Positions 8,878 through 17,281 of a stretch of 64,000 nt of DNA are shown piece by piece (the stretch's first letter is position 1; every line of letters begins with the position of its first letter). The DNA is from Bryobacteraceae bacterium (GTDB lineage Bacteria > Acidobacteriota > Terriglobia > Bryobacterales > Bryobacteraceae). The translations under genes and the position numbers were made by a program. Under the pieces are notes generated by a model. It had not been told where the DNA came from. It worked only from the letters and a program-made list of their open reading frames with translations, and searched no databases. The stretch spans positions 34,583 through 98,582 of the forward strand of contig JABAQT010000022.1 of NCBI GenBank assembly GCA_019187195.1, read 5' to 3'.

Positions 8878-9849
8878 TCAGTAACCTTCGGCGCGCACCC
8901 AGTAACTTTCCCGCCACCGTCCTCCGGGGGCGATATGCTGTAAGCCGGCGTATTTCCCCTCGTGGGCCAGATTGAATGCGTTGGTGACTCCCGACATCGG
9001 CTCGAAGCAGATGAAGTCGCGCCCCGGCGGCGCGTATACCACGGCCACCTGGAACTTCGGTCCGAAGCGGAGCGCTATCTTCTTACCGCCGCCTTCGACG
9101 GAAAATTCCGCGCCGTGATCGACGCCGGCAAAGACGTCGTCGAGTTGCCGCCCATCGAGGGAGATGGGCTGGGCCGCCGTATATGGCTCCTGCTGGCCGG
9201 TTGGCGTCAGCTTTTCGTTCAAGACGACGTGTTCGCGAACAGGGATGCGAACCTGCCATTGGGCGCGCGGAACGCCCGGCAGCGTGAAGTACGGATGGAA
9301 GGCTACCGATACCGGCATCTGTTCGACGGAGAGATTCTCCACGGTGGTGTCCACCTCGAGTACTCCGTCTTTCAAACGGTACGTCATCTCGTAGGCATGC
9401 GCGAAGGGAAACTGCGCCATCCATTCCGGATAGCGCCAAAACTCCAGGCGGCTGGTGGCGGCGGCGTGTTCCTCACCGCTTTGCAGCGAGGTCACCTGCC
9501 ACTGCGAAGCGTTACTCACCAACCCGTGGATCGGCTGATGGAAAGGATCGTAGCGGAAGTTCTTCAGGTCGGGATTGAGCCGGTACTTCCTGCCGTTGGC
9601 CCAGAAGGCGTCCTGGTCCAGGCGATTCGCCCACGGAGCCAGGAACGGATTCCCCAAAAGCGCGGGCTTGGCCTTCCATTCGGCCAGCGTCCGGTAGGGC
9701 GACCAATACACAGGCTGTCCGTTCACGGTCATCTCATGGGAGTTGTTGCCCATTGAGGGGACGATCGAGACCTGTGCCCGGCCGCGGGCGTCAGTAAGAC
9801 GGACAATCTCAAAGCCGTCGATAGTTTGCCGTTCGGCGGTGTAATTCAT
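8878..9849 (-). CDS. galM: Aldose 1-epimerase
   Basis: A 323-residue cytosolic protein of the galactose mutarotase fold. Family features are visible: GNNSHEMTVNGQPVYWSPY near the N-terminus, FLAPWANRLDQDAF, the catalytic-histidine region DPFHQPIHGLVSNASQW, VSVAFHPYFTLPG and the C-terminal FICFEPMSGVTNAFN with the candidate catalytic glutamate. It interconverts alpha and beta anomers of free hexoses. There is no signal peptide. The start codon comes 5 bp after the stop of the small exported protein upstream, so both are likely read from the divergent promoter at 10281-10316. Exact sugar specificity is not evident. Confidence 0.88.
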   Translation of the reverse strand: MNYTAERQTIDGFEIVRLTDARGRAQVSIVPSMGNNSHEMTVNGQPVYWSPYRTLAEWKAKPALLGNPFLAPWANRLDQDAFWANGRKYRLNPDLKNFRYDPFHQPIHGLVSNASQWQVTSLQSGEEHAAATSRLEFWRYPEWMAQFPFAHAYEMTYRLKDGVLEVDTTVENLSVEQMPVSVAFHPYFTLPGVPRAQWQVRIPVREHVVLNEKLTPTGQQEPYTAAQPISLDGRQLDDVFAGVDHGAEFSVEGGGKKIALRFGPKFQVAVVYAPPGRDFICFEPMSGVTNAFNLAHEGKYAGLQHIAPGGRWRESYWVRAEGY

Positions 9850-9854
9850 GTCGG

Positions 9855-10274
9855 TTAGTTATCCAGCTTCTCGCGCGGATCGAGCGCGGTTTCCTGCTGG
9901 CAGCATACACACTTACCGGGCGTGTAAGTACGGATGGCGCAAACATCGCACCAGTAAGTGACATACAACTTCTTTCCATCCTTTTCCACGAAGAGACCGC
10001 GCTTGTGCATCGGCTCCACGCGAAACACGCCGGCCGAATAGTGGCCCGATACTTCAAGCGGAAAGCCGTTCAGCCGTGGATCATTCAGTACGCTCGTGGT
10101 GGGCTCGTCCGCGGCCAGCCTGACCGTGGAGCCATCCTTCAGCGCCAGCGCGGGAGGCTGCCCCTTCACCTGGGTGAGCGTGCCGTGCAACTCCTGAAGC
10201 CCGTCCGCGGAAGCGCCGGCCCGGGCGGACGTGGACGCCAACAGCAGAAGGAAGGAGAACTGCCCGCGGGTCAC
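9855..10274 (-). CDS. Exported hypothetical protein with a Cys cluster
   Basis: I do not recognise a family. The protein is about 139 residues from the GTG at 10274; an in-frame TTG at 10295 would add seven residues but would overlap the -10 element. A signal peptide (QFSFLLLLASTSARAGA) leads into a beta-rich domain with an OB-like feel (LHGTLTQVKGQPPALALKDGSTVRL). The C-terminal third has CDVCAIRTYTPGKCVCCQQE, a CxxC plus CxCC arrangement that could bind a metal. It sits immediately before galM. The GTG is exactly 6 nt from a TACAAT box, which suggests a leaderless message. Confidence 0.65.
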   Translation of the reverse strand: MTRGQFSFLLLLASTSARAGASADGLQELHGTLTQVKGQPPALALKDGSTVRLAADEPTTSVLNDPRLNGFPLEVSGHYSAGVFRVEPMHKRGLFVEKDGKKLYVTYWCDVCAIRTYTPGKCVCCQQETALDPREKLDN

Positions 10275-10280
10275 CCCCTC

Positions 10281-10316
10281 ATTGTAACGCGGCAACGGGC
10301 ACAGTCCTGTTACAAT
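10281..10316. promoter_or_regulatory. Symmetrical divergent -10 elements (ATTGTAAC / GTTACAAT)
   Basis: ATTGTAAC at 10281-10288 and GTTACAAT at 10309-10316 are exact reverse complements separated by 20 bp. Read outward, each gives a TACAAT -10 hexamer: 6 nt before the GTG of the exported protein (minus) and 11 nt before lutA (plus). No good -35 is seen for either. The same arms could also be an operator. Confidence 0.45.
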
Positions 10317-10327
10317 CCTTCTTTGAC

Positions 10328-11053
10328 ATGCCCGCCCGAGTTTCCATTTTCGTCACCTGCGTCGTCGATCAGTTGTTCCCGCGCGTTGGAATGGCCATGG
10401 CGGAAGTGCTCGAGCGGGCAGGCTACGAAGTCGAATTTCGCGAAGACCAGACATGCTGTGGCCAGCCGGCGTTCAACACCGGCTACCGCGAGGACGCGCG
10501 CAAGGCAGCCGGGCATTTCATCCGGGTCTTCCGCGACGCGGAGTTCATCGTGGTGCCGTCCGGTTCGTGCGCGTCCATGGTTTCCCATCATTTTCTCGAC
10601 CTGTTTCCCAAGGATTCCAGCCACTACGAAGAGGCGGAATATCTGGCCCCGCGCGTCATCGAGTTCTCGCGATTCCTCACCGACGTGGCGAAAGTCGAAG
10701 ACGTCGGGGCGCGGTTTGAAGGCATCGTAACCTATCACGACAGCTGCCACGCGCTGCGCGAGTTGCGCATCAAGGAGGGACCGCGCCGGCTGCTGCGAAA
10801 AGTCCGCGGGCTCGAACTGCGCGAGATGAGCGCGGCCGAGGAATGCTGCGGTTTCGGAGGCACCTTTTCCGTGAAATTTCCCGAGGTGTCAGGAGCCATG
10901 GCACGCACGAAACTCGAGTCCATTCTCGCCACCGGAGCCTCCACGGTGGTTTCGATCGACTCCAGTTGCCTGATGCAGTTGCAGGGAGTGTTTACCCGGG
11001 CAGGCGCTCCGCTGAAGACGATGCATCTGGCTGAAGTGCTCGCCTCGAGGTAA
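10328..11053 (+). CDS. lutA: Lactate utilization Fe-S protein LutA
   Basis: A 241-residue cytosolic protein with two CCG domains, the cysteine-rich units that bind iron-sulfur clusters in LutA/YkgE and heterodisulfide reductases: CCGQPAF at residues 43-49 and CCGFGGTFS at 173-181, each paired with an upstream single Cys (VTCVVD; SGSCASM; HDSCHAL). LutABC proteins oxidise L-lactate to pyruvate. lutB follows after 6 bp. No Shine-Dalgarno sequence precedes the ATG; instead TACAAT lies 11 nt upstream, so the leader would be only a few bases. Confidence 0.9.
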   Translation: MPARVSIFVTCVVDQLFPRVGMAMAEVLERAGYEVEFREDQTCCGQPAFNTGYREDARKAAGHFIRVFRDAEFIVVPSGSCASMVSHHFLDLFPKDSSHYEEAEYLAPRVIEFSRFLTDVAKVEDVGARFEGIVTYHDSCHALRELRIKEGPRRLLRKVRGLELREMSAAEECCGFGGTFSVKFPEVSGAMARTKLESILATGASTVVSIDSSCLMQLQGVFTRAGAPLKTMHLAEVLASR

Positions 11054-11059
11054 TTCGCG

Positions 11060-12469
11060 ATGCTGATGAAACCGGAACAAGAGAAGCAGATCCGCCAGAC
11101 CGTGGCGGATCCCAAGATTCAACTGGCGCTCTATTCAGCGACGGCGCGGCTCAAGGAGAAACGGGAGGAAGTGGTGGCGCCCGAGGCGCTGCCCGAGTAC
11201 CAGGAACTGCGCACGCAGGCCAACCGCATCAAGAAGCACACGCTCGAAAATCTCGATGTCTATCTGGAGGAGTTCGAGGCCAACGTCGAGGCGCACGGGG
11301 GCAAGGTGGTCTACGCGCGCAACGGCCAGGAGGTGACGGATTTCATTCTCGGGCTGGCGCGCGAGCGCGGCGTGAAGATGCTGGTGAAATCGAAGTCGAT
11401 GACGACCGAGGAGATTCACCTCAACGAACGTTTGGAGCATCACCACCTGGAGGCCGTCGAGACCGACCTCGGCGAGTACATCATTCAGCTCGCCCACGAC
11501 CGTCCCTACCACATCGTCGCCCCGGCCGTGCACATGACCCGTCAGGACGTGGCTGACGTTTTTGAAAAGAACCTAACGGATCCGCGCACCGAGGAACCCG
11601 GCAAACAGGCGATGATCGCCCGCCGCAACCTCCGCGAGAAGTTTCTCGAAGCGGGCATCGGCATTTCCGGCGCGAACTTTCTGGTGGCGGATTCGGGCGC
11701 CGTCTGCATTGTCGAGAATGAGGGAAACGCCCGCCTGACGACCACGGCTCCGCCCATCCACATTGCCGTGGCGGGGATCGAGAAGATGATTCCGCGGGCG
11801 CGTGATCTGGCCGTGTTTCTGAAACTGCTGGCGCGCAGTGGAACGGGTCAGTTGTTGACGGTGTACACCTCGTTTCTCTCCGGCCCGCGGCGCGGCGGCG
11901 AAGCCGATGGGCCAGCCGAATTCTACGTTGTGCTCATGGACAACGGCCGGACGCGTCTGCTGGCCGACGCGGAGAAACGCCAGTCGCTCTACTGCATCCG
12001 CTGCGGCGCCTGCCTCAACGCCTGCCCCGTCTACCGCAAGATCGGCGGGCACAACTATCCCGGCGCTTATTCCGGCCCCATTGGAGCCATCATTACGCCG
12101 CAATACCAGGGCATCGCAAAGGATCCGTGGCTTCCTTTCGCCTCGAGTCTTTGCGGAGCCTGCGCCGAGGTTTGTCCGGTCAAGATCGACATACCGAAGA
12201 TCCTCCTCGATCTGCGCAAGGAGGTGATGGAGGACCGCGCGGCCCGCGGTGACGGCTTCCTCGAACGCAAGGCGTTTCAGATGTACGGCTGGCTGACGCG
12301 GCGGCCGAAACTCTATGCCCTGGCCGGACGAATCGGGGCGAGGATGGCGCGCGCGCCGGGGGCGGCGTCGATGGGCCCGGCGGCGAAGTGGGCGAGCGTG
12401 CGCGAAGTGCCGCTGCCGGCCAGGAAGAGCTTCCGTGACCAATGGCGGGAACGGGAGAAATCGAAGTGA
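11060..12469 (+). CDS. lutB: Lactate utilization Fe-S protein LutB
   Basis: A 469-residue protein of the LutB/YkgF family. The N-terminal two thirds is the LUD domain (KSKSMTTEEIHLNERLE and GANFLVADSGAVCIVENEGN). Two ferredoxin-like 4Fe-4S motifs follow: CIRCGACLNACP from residue 312 and CGACAEVCP about 50 residues later. The basic C-terminal domain (KSFRDQWRER) is typical of the family. It is the electron-relay subunit of the L-lactate oxidising LutABC complex. Its gene ends inside the start region of lutC (GTGA overlap with the preferred lutC start), which indicates translational coupling. Confidence 0.92.
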   Translation: MLMKPEQEKQIRQTVADPKIQLALYSATARLKEKREEVVAPEALPEYQELRTQANRIKKHTLENLDVYLEEFEANVEAHGGKVVYARNGQEVTDFILGLARERGVKMLVKSKSMTTEEIHLNERLEHHHLEAVETDLGEYIIQLAHDRPYHIVAPAVHMTRQDVADVFEKNLTDPRTEEPGKQAMIARRNLREKFLEAGIGISGANFLVADSGAVCIVENEGNARLTTTAPPIHIAVAGIEKMIPRARDLAVFLKLLARSGTGQLLTVYTSFLSGPRRGGEADGPAEFYVVLMDNGRTRLLADAEKRQSLYCIRCGACLNACPVYRKIGGHNYPGAYSGPIGAIITPQYQGIAKDPWLPFASSLCGACAEVCPVKIDIPKILLDLRKEVMEDRAARGDGFLERKAFQMYGWLTRRPKLYALAGRIGARMARAPGAASMGPAAKWASVREVPLPARKSFRDQWREREKSK

Positions 12470-13122
12470 CACCGCGGGAAGAGATCCTCGATCGTGTACG
12501 AAAAGCCCTCGGACGCAAAGCCGGCCAGGGGCGCGATCGGGTTCCGGAGCCACGTATCCGAATTCCGGAAATCCCCCCCGAGCGCCGCGTGGCTCTTTTC
12601 GCCGAACGGCTGGAGGCTCTCGGAGGCAAGGTGTACCGCGCGGCCGCGCTCGCGCAGGTTCGTGATATCACGGCCGGAATTCTCGAGGGCTCCGCCGCGG
12701 TGTGTTCCATGGATCCGCTCCTTGAGAAAGCCGGCATCCCCGGTCTGCCGGGCGTCGTCTCCGGATTCGGGGACGAGCCCTCGCTTCGCGCCGCCTGCGC
12801 CGCCGCGCCTTTTGGCATCACGGGCGCCGATTACGGTCTTGCCGAAACAGGAAGCATTGTCACCCGGTCCGTAAGCGAAGCGCGGCTGATCTCCCTGCTG
12901 CCGCCCGCTCATATCGCCGTGCTGCCGGTGAGCCGCATGCTCACTGGCCTGGATGAATTCTACAGCGAACTCCCCATGCCCGCGGACGCGGCTTCTTCCA
13001 CGGTCTTCATCACCGGCCCCAGCCGCAGCGCGGATATCGAGATGATCCTCGTGCGCGGCGTTCACGGTCCTCGCGTGATTCACGTTATCGTTGTAGATGA
13101 GGAGCATGCTACAAATCGATGA
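12466..13122 (+). CDS. lutC: Lactate utilization protein LutC
   Basis: LutC/YkgG family LUD-domain protein, about 218 residues. Family motifs present: TPREEILDRVRKALG at the N-terminus, GITGADYGLAETGSIV and the C-terminal TGPSRSADIEMILVRGVHGP. I prefer the GTG at 12466, which overlaps the lutB stop as GTGA and has GGGAGA 6-8 nt upstream; an ATG at 12442 would add eight residues. With LutA and LutB it forms the lactate-oxidising complex. Its stop overlaps the ATG of the next gene (ATGA). No lactate permease gene is adjacent. Confidence 0.9.
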   Translation: MTPREEILDRVRKALGRKAGQGRDRVPEPRIRIPEIPPERRVALFAERLEALGGKVYRAAALAQVRDITAGILEGSAAVCSMDPLLEKAGIPGLPGVVSGFGDEPSLRAACAAAPFGITGADYGLAETGSIVTRSVSEARLISLLPPAHIAVLPVSRMLTGLDEFYSELPMPADAASSTVFITGPSRSADIEMILVRGVHGPRVIHVIVVDEEHATNR

Positions 13123-13718
13123 GACGGATGAGTCCGCGAGTCTTCTGCTTCCTGCTGTTTTGCGCTGTTCCCGCGCTTCCCCAATCGGCCGAGTTTTCAA
13201 TTATCGGCGGCGTGTCCCGGCTGAATAACAAGAATCTCGGCGTCTTGAACGACGGGCAGAGTCTGACTGCCTATAGCCTCACCGACGGCTGGAGGATCGG
13301 CTTCCGGACCACGCTCAACAACTGGCGCTATTTCGGCCATGAGTTCGGCTACGCTTACAACCGCACGCACCTGCGAAATGATACGGCCGGCCAGGAGAAT
13401 GGAATGGCCATTCACCAGGGCTTCTACAACTTTCTGGCCTATGCGACCAAGGAGGGCTCGAAAGTGCGGCCATTCGCCGCCGGCGGAGTTCACTTCAACA
13501 GCTACACGCCGCCGGGAACGAGCGTGACATCCGGCGGCGCTTATACGAAGTTCGGCTTCAACTACGGCGGTGGAGTGAAATACCGGCTGACGCCCATCTT
13601 CAACCTGCGTTTCGACGTGCGCCAGTACCAGAACGGCAAGCCTTTCAATTTTCTGGTGAACCGCTCGGGATTCATCGGGCAGTTGGAAGTGTCGGTTGGG
13701 TTCGGGCTGGTGATCTGA
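13119..13718 (+). CDS. Outer membrane beta-barrel protein
   Basis: A 199-residue protein with a signal peptide (residues 1-23, ending PALPQSAEF) and alternating beta-strands rich in Gly, Tyr and Phe (GHEFGYAYNRTHL, AAGGVHFNSYTPPG, GFNYGGGVKYRL, LRFDVRQYQN, QLEVSVGFGLVI). This fits a small eight-stranded OmpX/OmpW-like outer membrane barrel; no specific family is certain. The ATG overlaps the lutC stop codon by 4 nt, so it appears to be translated as the fourth gene of the lut operon, which is unusual. An in-frame ATG nine bases downstream is an alternative start. Confidence 0.75.
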   Translation: MRRMSPRVFCFLLFCAVPALPQSAEFSIIGGVSRLNNKNLGVLNDGQSLTAYSLTDGWRIGFRTTLNNWRYFGHEFGYAYNRTHLRNDTAGQENGMAIHQGFYNFLAYATKEGSKVRPFAAGGVHFNSYTPPGTSVTSGGAYTKFGFNYGGGVKYRLTPIFNLRFDVRQYQNGKPFNFLVNRSGFIGQLEVSVGFGLVI

Positions 13719-13751
13719 GAAACGGGACCCGCCGGCGAGGCCCGCTCGCTA

Positions 13752-16700
13752 TCAGAAAATGAACTTCAACGCGAGTTGCATCTGACGCATCGCGGTGCGC
13801 GTGCTTGCGATGGTGCCGAACGCGCCGGAATAGAAGTTCGTGCTGGGATCGCCCCAGTTGGGATGGTTGATGGAGTTGAACAACTCCCAGCGGAACTGAG
13901 TTCTCATCGTCTCTTTAATGTAGAAGTCCTTGATCAGAGACGCGTCGATGTTGAAGATGCGCGGGCCGATCATGGTATTCCTCCCCACGTTGCCGAATGT
14001 TCCGAAGACCTGCCCCGAGTAGGCGTTCGTGTTGAAGAAAGCCTCGGTGGTTTGCTGGCTGCGGGGGCGGACGGGATCGATGCCCGGGACGGCATTGGGT
14101 CGGTCAAACCCCGCCCCGATGTTCGAAGAGTCGCGGGCGGCGGCGCTGATGGTGAGAGGGAAACCCGACTGGTAGGTCCAGATGGCTCCAATCTGCCAGC
14201 CGCCAATGACCGCATCGAGGGCACGGCTCTGAATGTTTTTCTGCCGTCCCCTGCCGATGGGAAGATCGTAGAGCAGGCTGGTTACAAAGCGGGATTTTGT
14301 GTGGAATTGGGAGAGCGCCCGTTCGCAGCGCAGGCAGTTGCTGTTCTGTGGGAACAGAGTATCTCCGTTGTGCGTCCGAATCGAACTCGAACTGTCAATC
14401 GATTTCGCCCACGTGTAGGAAACAAGATAGGTCAGCCCGCTGCTGTAACGCTTGGTCAGTTTGCCGGACAAGCCGTTGTAGTTGCCGTTCGAACTGGCGT
14501 CCACCAACTGGATGCGTCCGAATTCGGCGAAGGGCGTGCGCTGGAGCACGGGCGTGGTGCCGGGAATCGCTTCATTCACCGCGCGCAGCGACTCGAGGTG
14601 GTGGCTGATGGAGCCGAGATAGCCGACTTCGACCACCGTGTTTCCGGGCAGTTCCCGCTGGATGTTGAGGAGCATCGTCATGCTGCGCGGGGTCTTGCGG
14701 TCGTAGAGATTCGCGAAGGCGTAGGGACGGAACACCGTGGCTTTAGCTCCGGCGAGGCTCGCGAAGGCGTTATTGAAGGTGTAAAGAACGGGATCGATCG
14801 ATTCGAAGCGTGTGCGTCCGGCAAGATTGCGCGCCATGTCGAAACGGGGGTTGCCCGTATCCTGCGAGAAGAAAGTGCCGAAACCGCTGCGGACCACCCA
14901 TTTCGGGGTGGGATTCCAGGTGATGCCGATGCGCGGCGCGAAGTTCATGTTGTCGACGGAGACCAGGCGGTTGCCCAGGTGTCCGTCGCGCCGCGACTGG
15001 ATATCCGGCCAGAGAAGATTGATTCCTTCGTAGAAATCTCCCGAGCCTTGTCTCTCCCAGTAGGGATGAAGCTTGGGATCGGCCACCTGGGGAACCATGG
15101 TGTCGAGCGGAATGGCGGCGGTGATCAGTTTGCCCGTCTGGTCCTCGAAAGGCGGAGTGCGCTCGTAACGCAGGCCGAGGTTCAGGGTCAGCTTCGGACT
15201 CACCTTCCAGACATCGTCGATGTAAGCGGCGAAACTGGTGGACCGGAACTGAGCTTCGGCGATCTGGACGGCCGCCTCGGAGCGCTTCACCTGGCCGAGC
15301 AGAAAGTCGGCGAAGTCGTCTCCGCCGGCAGCCATGGCGGGGTTGCGCGTGGCGTTGATGTCGAAGGTGAAGGACCCGCGCGCGAACTGATTGCCCACCT
15401 GGTTGTAGGCGTCGCGGCGGATCTCGCCGCCGAAGCGGAACGAGTGCTTTCCGCGCACCCACGAGAAGTTGTCGACAAACTGGAGCGCATTATTGTCGTT
15501 GGCGTACGGACCTTCCGAGCTGTCGCCGAAGCCGCTATAGCGCGCGAAGGCGACGGCGGGAATGCCCCACGTCACCGGGTCGCCGGCATTCAGGCCGGGA
15601 ATGGCGAGTTCCTTCACGACATTGCGGATGAAGGCCAGCTCCCGTCCCGCCGAATTGAAGAACCGCGAGTAACCGAAGCGGAATTCATTGACCATGGAAG
15701 GGCTGAGTACGCGCGTGTTCGAGCCCATGTACTGCTCGACATTGGTGAGCACCTTGAAGCCGTTCAGCTTCAGCCCTTCGTTGAGCAGATTCTCGTCTCC
15801 CCAACTGTAACGGCCCGCCCATTGGGAGTTGGCTGATTCATTGAAATCCATGCGCAGGATGAATTGATCCTTGTTCCGCGGCGCGGCCTGGGATTGCTGG
15901 AAGTTACGGATGAGCGTCGAGTTCGGCAGATTAGGGGCGGGATAGAAATCGAGAAACTTCTTCGAGATGGGGTCGATCCGGTTAGCGGGGATGAGGTTGC
16001 CGGCAAACTGCGTGGCGCTGATCTTTCCATCGGCGCCGGTGACGCGGGTGGCCGGATCATAGATGGCGATCCCGCGGGCGAGCATTTCGGAAAAGTCCCC
16101 GTTGCGCATGGCCGAAGAGGGCAGGTTGTAGAGAGCCTGGCTGCTCTGCCTTTGCCGGAACGATTCGTAGTTGCCCATGAAGAACAGTTTGTTCTTGCCG
16201 TTGAAGAGCTTGGGAATCAGAACCGGTCCCCCGAACGTGCCCCCGTATTGATTCCACTTGAACGGGTACTTGGTGGTGCGGACGGAAGTGAACGAATAGT
16301 TATTGGCGTCCAGGGCGTCGTTGCGCAGGAACTCGTAGAGGGTGCCGTGATAGCTGTTGGTTCCCGGCTTTGTCGAGACGTTGATCTGGGTCCCCTCGCG
16401 GCCGAACTCGGCCGGGTAGACGCCGGTTTGCACCTTGAATTCCTGCAGGGCGTCGATCGAGGGCTGGATGATGTAGGTGTTGAAGTTAGGGTCGGTGTTA
16501 TCGACGCCGTCGAGGGTGAAGTTATTGAACTCGCTGCGGGCGCCGCCGACGGAGATATTTTGCGCGGCGCGTTCGCCCCCCTGGCGCGCGTCGGCTTGTC
16601 CGGCGCCCCCGAACCCGTAGCTTACGTTGGGGGCAAGAGAAACAAGCTGGAGATAGTTACGGCCATTGAGCGGCAATTCGACAATGCGTTTGGTCTCGAC

Positions 16701-17108
16701 GACGGTGCCGACGGTGGCGTTTTCAGTGGAAAGCAGCGCGGCGGATGCGGAAACCTCGACGGATTCGGAGACCTGGCCGATAGGCATCTCGATATCGAGA
16801 CGCGCGCTCTGTTGCACCTGAAGCTGGATGCTCGTGCGGGTGACCGACTTGAACCCCGCCTTCTCGGCGCGGACGTTATACGAGCCCGGCACCATGGCCG
16901 GAAAACTGTAGACTCCGGCGTCGTTCGTTACCGTGTTACGGGAGACGTTGGTTTCGGTATTTGTGGCGGTAACCTGGACTCCCGGAATGCCTGCTCCGCT
17001 TTGATCGCGGACTTCCCCGCTGATTTCACCGAAAGTCTGTCCCCAAAGGGAGAGGCTGAACGCGAGGACAAAGATCCCCGCTCCCAACGGCTTAGTTTGC
17101 ATAGACAC
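13752..17108 (-). CDS. Oar-like TonB-dependent receptor with carboxypeptidase-regulatory domain
   Basis: A 1118-residue outer membrane protein. A signal peptide (residues 1-23) precedes a carboxypeptidase regulatory-like Ig domain (about 25-110; GEISGEVRDQSGAGIPGV and VPGSYNVRAEKAGFKSV). The plug domain follows (AALLSTENATVGTVVETKRI, GGARSEFNNFTLDGVDNTDP, EFGREGTQINVSTKPGTN), then a large barrel ending MQLALKFIF, with the terminal Phe needed for BAM. This is the Oar/CarboxypepD_reg-type family that is greatly expanded in Solibacter-like Acidobacteria; substrates are mostly unknown, probably carbohydrates or peptides. No classical TonB box is obvious. A palindrome and a possible -10 lie upstream. 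Confidence 0.92.
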   Translation of the reverse strand: MSMQTKPLGAGIFVLAFSLSLWGQTFGEISGEVRDQSGAGIPGVQVTATNTETNVSRNTVTNDAGVYSFPAMVPGSYNVRAEKAGFKSVTRTSIQLQVQQSARLDIEMPIGQVSESVEVSASAALLSTENATVGTVVETKRIVELPLNGRNYLQLVSLAPNVSYGFGGAGQADARQGGERAAQNISVGGARSEFNNFTLDGVDNTDPNFNTYIIQPSIDALQEFKVQTGVYPAEFGREGTQINVSTKPGTNSYHGTLYEFLRNDALDANNYSFTSVRTTKYPFKWNQYGGTFGGPVLIPKLFNGKNKLFFMGNYESFRQRQSSQALYNLPSSAMRNGDFSEMLARGIAIYDPATRVTGADGKISATQFAGNLIPANRIDPISKKFLDFYPAPNLPNSTLIRNFQQSQAAPRNKDQFILRMDFNESANSQWAGRYSWGDENLLNEGLKLNGFKVLTNVEQYMGSNTRVLSPSMVNEFRFGYSRFFNSAGRELAFIRNVVKELAIPGLNAGDPVTWGIPAVAFARYSGFGDSSEGPYANDNNALQFVDNFSWVRGKHSFRFGGEIRRDAYNQVGNQFARGSFTFDINATRNPAMAAGGDDFADFLLGQVKRSEAAVQIAEAQFRSTSFAAYIDDVWKVSPKLTLNLGLRYERTPPFEDQTGKLITAAIPLDTMVPQVADPKLHPYWERQGSGDFYEGINLLWPDIQSRRDGHLGNRLVSVDNMNFAPRIGITWNPTPKWVVRSGFGTFFSQDTGNPRFDMARNLAGRTRFESIDPVLYTFNNAFASLAGAKATVFRPYAFANLYDRKTPRSMTMLLNIQRELPGNTVVEVGYLGSISHHLESLRAVNEAIPGTTPVLQRTPFAEFGRIQLVDASSNGNYNGLSGKLTKRYSSGLTYLVSYTWAKSIDSSSSIRTHNGDTLFPQNSNCLRCERALSQFHTKSRFVTSLLYDLPIGRGRQKNIQSRALDAVIGGWQIGAIWTYQSGFPLTISAAARDSSNIGAGFDRPNAVPGIDPVRPRSQQTTEAFFNTNAYSGQVFGTFGNVGRNTMIGPRIFNIDASLIKDFYIKETMRTQFRWELFNSINHPNWGDPSTNFYSGAFGTIASTRTAMRQMQLALKFIF

Positions 17109-17123
17109 TGACCCCTGTGCTGA

Positions 17124-17153
17124 ATACTATCCAAAGTTACCGGCGGACGGTAA
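17124..17153 (-). promoter_or_regulatory. Possible promoter and operator of the Oar-like receptor gene
   Basis: On the minus strand TAGTAT (17124-17129) lies about 15 bp before the ATG at 17108. Upstream of it, overlapping the -35 position, is the inverted repeat TTACCG-GCGGA-CGGTAA (17137-17153). The arms are perfect with a 5-bp spacer, the size expected for a dimeric repressor or activator site. Confidence 0.35.
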
Positions 17154-17281
17154 TATCGGAGCTAACCACACCAACCCTGTCCGCGGAGTTCCTCTTACCC
17201 GATCTCCGCTGAAGCGCTGAACCGTTCCACAGTACAACCGAAAATTAGTGAAGTCAAGGGCGGCTCATTGGACGAATCGCC

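Noticed and set aside
13719-13751. Terminator between the barrel gene and the receptor gene
   Set aside because: The GC-rich repeats there are direct (GACCCGC and GGCCCGC), not inverted, and do not form a convincing stem.
13776-15836. A long open frame antisense to the first Oar-like receptor; similar ones lie opposite bamA, tssF, nuoD and the second receptor
   Set aside because: All are explained by high third-position GC of the true genes; none has a recognisable domain or ribosome site.
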